A stretch of 35,588 bases of DNA from an uncultured Saprospiraceae bacterium. Its GTDB lineage: Bacteria; Bacteroidota; Bacteroidia; Chitinophagales; Saprospiraceae. The stretch covers positions 1-35,588 of the forward strand of contig CALIAG010000465.1 in assembly GCA_938041325.1 (NCBI GenBank), given 5' to 3'. Positions within the stretch are counted from its first letter, which is position 1, and every line of letters begins with the position of its first letter. Positions 33,202-35,588 of this stretch are shown in pieces. A model generated the notes under the pieces. That model did not search any database. It worked only from the letters and a program-made list of their open reading frames with translations, and was not told where the DNA came from. The translations under genes and the position numbers were made by a program.

Positions 33202-33710
33202 ATAGTTCTGTTTTTTAATAATAAATTGACTAAAAAGTTAGTTGTTCGATTAACGCACAATGTTAAGAAATTTAACGTTGATTTCAAAAAAAATTAAACT
33301 TTGCCTGTCTGTCAATTGACAGAAAGAATTATGGTTAGCAATACTATAGACATATTGAATTGATTTATTCAAAAAGAAAAAATACATATAGAATAACTCA
33401 ACAAAAGTTATTGCTGTTAAAATTTAAGTTTTGCTTAAAAGCGGTTAGAATTCTCTTAGGATGATAGTTAAAACTGTGATGGAATCACTAAGTTAAAGAA
33501 ACTTACAAAAATCAAGTGGCCTTTAAATTTATATTAGTCAGGTTTCTAAATAAGAAAAACCAATTCCAAAGCAAAACCAAATACAAATAGACTCTTGATT
33601 ATCAACAACATAAAACACTAGCAAAAGGTTTAGAATACTATTTCATGTCGATAAGCCTATTTTTAAAAAATTATTGCTTTAAATAAAAACCATGTTTAGT
33701 CTGAAATAGG
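33202..33710. other. Gene-free control region upstream of the TonB receptor locus
   Basis: 509 bp, very AT-rich, without a gene. A near-match -7 element TAGTATTG (minus strand, 33346-33339) has TTTG 23 bp upstream (33373-33370). The 16-bp palindrome at 33308-33323 lies just downstream of it. Confidence 0.5.
33308..33323. promoter_or_regulatory. 16-bp palindrome upstream of the TonB receptor gene
   Basis: TCTGTCAATTGACAGA is a perfect inverted repeat 107 bp before the receptor start codon and about 16 bp downstream of a weak promoter-like element. Its TGTCA half-site is the same word that clusters at the Hsp20 promoter. It looks like a dimeric repressor or activator site (inference). Confidence 0.4.
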
Positions 33711-34649
33711 CTAATCAAAATTAGTCAAAATCTTCGTTAATAATGTTTTTGCCAGTTTTTGTTTTGATTCTAAAGTCCAACCAGCCACATGAGGACTCAA
33801 TACTACATTATCAAATTGATAAAGCTTCGAATATTGTTGCTTTTCTTCAACTGTGAAAGTGTGCGGCTTTTCATTTTCAAAAACGTCTAAACCTGCTCCA
33901 CCGATGCTTCCATCCTCCAAAGATAAAATTAGATCTTCGGTTTTTATAACATTTCCACGCGACGTATTAATAAGAACAACTCCCTTTTTACATTGACTAA
34001 TGAAGTTTTTATTGACAAAATGTTTCGTCTCATTGGTCAAAGGAAGGTGAAAACTAATGATATCTGATTCTTTTTGAATGGTCTTCAAATCTGTTTTTTC
34101 AACATAATCAAAAGGATAAGTATAATCGTATTTATACTTATCATAGGCCAATATCCTCATTCCCATTCCACTAAGTTTTTTAGCGAAACAAGAACCTGTA
34201 TGGCCAAAACCAATAATTCCAATGGTTTTTCCCATTATCTCAAATCCTCTGTTTTTTTCTCGATCCCAATGAAAATCTCGAACTTCTCTATCTCCTTGAT
34301 TCAGATTATTCGCTAAACTCAAAAGCATTCCTAAGGCATGTTCCGCTACAGCGTTTCGGTTTCCTTCTGGTGCACTAAATACAGCAACCCCCTTTTCTTT
34401 AGCATAAGGCTGATCTATTATTTCCATTCCTGAGCCCAAACGACCAATGAATTTAAGTTTTGTGGCTTTATCCAACATTTCACGGTCTACAATAATCTTA
34501 CTATTTATAATTGCTCCTTGATATTCTCCAATAATACTCTTAACTTCCGACAGACTTATATTTGGATTATAATCTACTTGAAATCCCTCCTTTTCAAATC
34601 CTTTTATAAGCAAGTCGTGCACACCATCAGTTATCAAAACCTTTTTCAT
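33711..34649 (-). CDS. D-isomer-specific 2-hydroxyacid dehydrogenase
   Basis: A 312-aa NAD-dependent enzyme of the phosphoglycerate/2-hydroxyacid dehydrogenase family. The substrate domain (1-100) leads into the NAD-binding domain with GKTIGIIGFGHTGSCFAKKL and the acidic residue after the next strand (AYDKYK) that selects NAD. The catalytic triad is visible: Arg in INTSRGNVIK, Glu in LDVFENE and His in LSPHVAGWT. The length matches short SerA-like or hydroxypyruvate-reductase members without an ACT domain. The exact substrate (3-phosphoglycerate, hydroxypyruvate or another 2-keto acid) cannot be decided. It is a single gene, divergent from a large secreted protein gene. Confidence 0.9.
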   Translation of the reverse strand: MKKVLITDGVHDLLIKGFEKEGFQVDYNPNISLSEVKSIIGEYQGAIINSKIIVDREMLDKATKLKFIGRLGSGMEIIDQPYAKEKGVAVFSAPEGNRNAVAEHALGMLLSLANNLNQGDREVRDFHWDREKNRGFEIMGKTIGIIGFGHTGSCFAKKLSGMGMRILAYDKYKYDYTYPFDYVEKTDLKTIQKESDIISFHLPLTNETKHFVNKNFISQCKKGVVLINTSRGNVIKTEDLILSLEDGSIGGAGLDVFENEKPHTFTVEEKQQYSKLYQFDNVVLSPHVAGWTLESKQKLAKTLLTKILTNFD

Positions 34650-34680
34650 AGCAATTCTAATTTTCTTTAAGTTAACACTT

Positions 34681-34688
34681 CAAAGATA
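34681..34688 (-). promoter_or_regulatory. Putative -7 element of the hydroxyacid dehydrogenase gene
   Basis: TATCTTTG on the minus strand (34688-34681) is identical to the rpmH and serS elements and lies 32 bp before the ATG. No TTG is seen at the proper spacing, so only half of the promoter is supported. Confidence 0.45.
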
Positions 34689-34729
34689 GGTTTATCTATT
34701 ATTTATACCTAAACCGGTGTAAATCAATG

Positions 34730-34755
34730 CCTAATATGTACAAAAGCATATTAGG
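34730..34755. repeat. Inverted repeat in the divergent promoter region
   Basis: CCTAATATG (34730-34738) and CATATTAGG (34747-34755) form a perfect 9-bp inverted repeat around 8 bp. It lies between the two divergent genes, so it may be an operator for either one or both. Confidence 0.45.
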
Positions 34756-34881
34756 AATTACATGATTTCTAAAAAATTTAACGATATTAGCAGCCTTTAA
34801 AAAACACAAAAAGCTATGTACTAAAGCGGTTCTACCAAATTAAATAATTTATTAAGAGAGAAATTTACAGAAACCGCCCAC

Positions 34882-35588
34882 ATGAGAGAGAGAATTTTGA
34901 CTTTGCTATGGCTAGCGATTGCTATGCCTGTATTTGTTTTTGGACAACCAGATCCGATTACCATGGCTCCACAGGATTGTACATTACTTCCTGGACAAGA
35001 AGCCGAAGGAGGTAATCAATTGGAACCTTGTACAGAATTTGCCCAAGACGTAAATATAACACCTACAGGAGGTGGTTCAAACGATTTTACTGGAGGTACC
35101 CAAGCGGGATGCATTGCCCAAGGTGAGCATCAAACATCTTGGTTTTGGTTTGAAGTTCCTTCTAATACTGCACCTAATACGGAGTTCAGTTTTGAAATTA
35201 GTCCAATCGCAAATGACGACTATGATTTTGCATTATATGGTCCTTTCCCCGCAGGTACAGATCCATGTGGAAATTTAGGTTCCCCCTTAAGATGCTCTTT
35301 TGCAGCAGGTGGTGGAAATACAGGCTTGCAGGCAGGTGCAGGAGATAATAGTGAAGGAGCTGGAGGAAATCGTTTTGTTGAATCTGTAATTATTCAACCT
35401 GATGAATTATATATTCTTTTTGTAGATAATTATTCTAATTCAGGTGCAGGATTTAGTATGATCACTACTGGCGGGCCTAGTTGCTGTCCAACGGTTGTAG
35501 CCCCTTCAGGCAATCCCGTAGATGCTTGTCAAAATTCAGGTTCAATTCCTTTAAACATTGACGTTACTGGTTCAGGAACTTATTCATA
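34882..35588 (+). CDS. Large secreted surface protein, 5' part only
   Basis: The first 235 codons of a gene that is still open at the right edge. A signal peptide (MRERILTLLWLAIAMPVFVF, cleavage near GQ) precedes a Gly/Asn/Thr-rich, Cys-containing domain. The domain, from CTEFAQDVNITPTGGGSNDF through TSWFWFEVPSN and DDYDFALYGPFPAGTDPCG to ELYILFVDNYSNSGAGFSM, matches the beta-sandwich module that opens many gliding-motility-associated or type IX-secreted Bacteroidota proteins. A second module seems to start at CCPTVVAPSGNPVDACQNSG. Such proteins often exceed 1000 residues and end in a CHU_C or type A sorting domain, which cannot be seen here. Confidence 0.8.
   Translation, partial: MRERILTLLWLAIAMPVFVFGQPDPITMAPQDCTLLPGQEAEGGNQLEPCTEFAQDVNITPTGGGSNDFTGGTQAGCIAQGEHQTSWFWFEVPSNTAPNTEFSFEISPIANDDYDFALYGPFPAGTDPCGNLGSPLRCSFAAGGGNTGLQAGAGDNSEGAGGNRFVESVIIQPDELYILFVDNYSNSGAGFSMITTGGPSCCPTVVAPSGNPVDACQNSGSIPLNIDVTGSGTYS

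Noticed and set aside
33202-33710. Hidden small gene in the 509-bp region before the TonB receptor
   Set aside because: Frames are short and stop-rich on both strands, and no recognisable peptide was found.

Overview
The window looks like part of a chromosome from a member of the Bacteroidota, possibly from the Saprospiria (inference from protein character only). Four things point to Bacteroidota. The DNA is AT-rich. Start codons lack clear Shine-Dalgarno sequences. Several genes are preceded by the Bacteroidota promoter -7 element TAnnTTTG. The surface proteins are of Bacteroidota type: a CarboxypepD_reg/TonB-dependent receptor, a PorV/PorQ-family barrel, large secreted proteins, DUF4230, DUF3108 and TlpA-like lipoproteins. 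I see no rRNA, tRNA, CRISPR array, insertion sequence or prophage.

Layout. Bases 1-2.4 kb (minus strand): two small heat-shock proteins, a dodecin and a TlpA-like thiol-disulfide lipoprotein. 2.5-5.2 kb (minus): a TPR lipoprotein and an unknown exported/membrane protein, then rnpA and rpmH with a good promoter. 5.2-8.6 kb: rho (minus) and serS (plus), divergent from closely spaced promoters. 8.7-11.1 kb (plus): a YugP-like zinc metallopeptidase, a PIN-like protein and frr. 11.2-12.8 kb (minus): LpxH with an overlapping unknown secreted protein. 12.9-15.6 kb: an SDR protein with a degenerate active site, a small basic secreted protein, and a methylmalonyl-CoA epimerase/TauE-like pair. 15.8-19.6 kb (plus): a helicase-nuclease with an apparent Fe-S cysteine set, and a DUF192 protein. 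19.6-22.2 kb (minus): DUF4230, DUF3108 and UPF0104-type membrane proteins. 22.2-23.8 kb: ruvC (plus) convergent with greA-HIT (minus).

The last third is dominated by a three-gene minus-strand locus (24.3-33.2 kb): a 1230-aa TonB-dependent receptor, a 1322-aa secreted protein with a sorting-domain-like C terminus, and a PorV/PorQ-family outer-membrane barrel. This is the best candidate for an uncharacterised system: a surface complex that may carry its own PorV-like export partner. After it come a D-2-hydroxyacid dehydrogenase (minus) and the start of a large secreted protein that runs off the right edge (plus).

Most of the rest is housekeeping: translation (rpmH, serS, frr), RNA processing and termination (rnpA, rho, greA), DNA recombination (ruvC, helicase-nuclease) and envelope biogenesis (lpxH). 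The most interesting non-coding signals are a cluster of TGTCA/TGACA half-sites around the small heat-shock promoter, a 16-bp palindrome upstream of the TonB receptor, an intercistronic hairpin before the PorV-like gene, and a long structured leader before rho.
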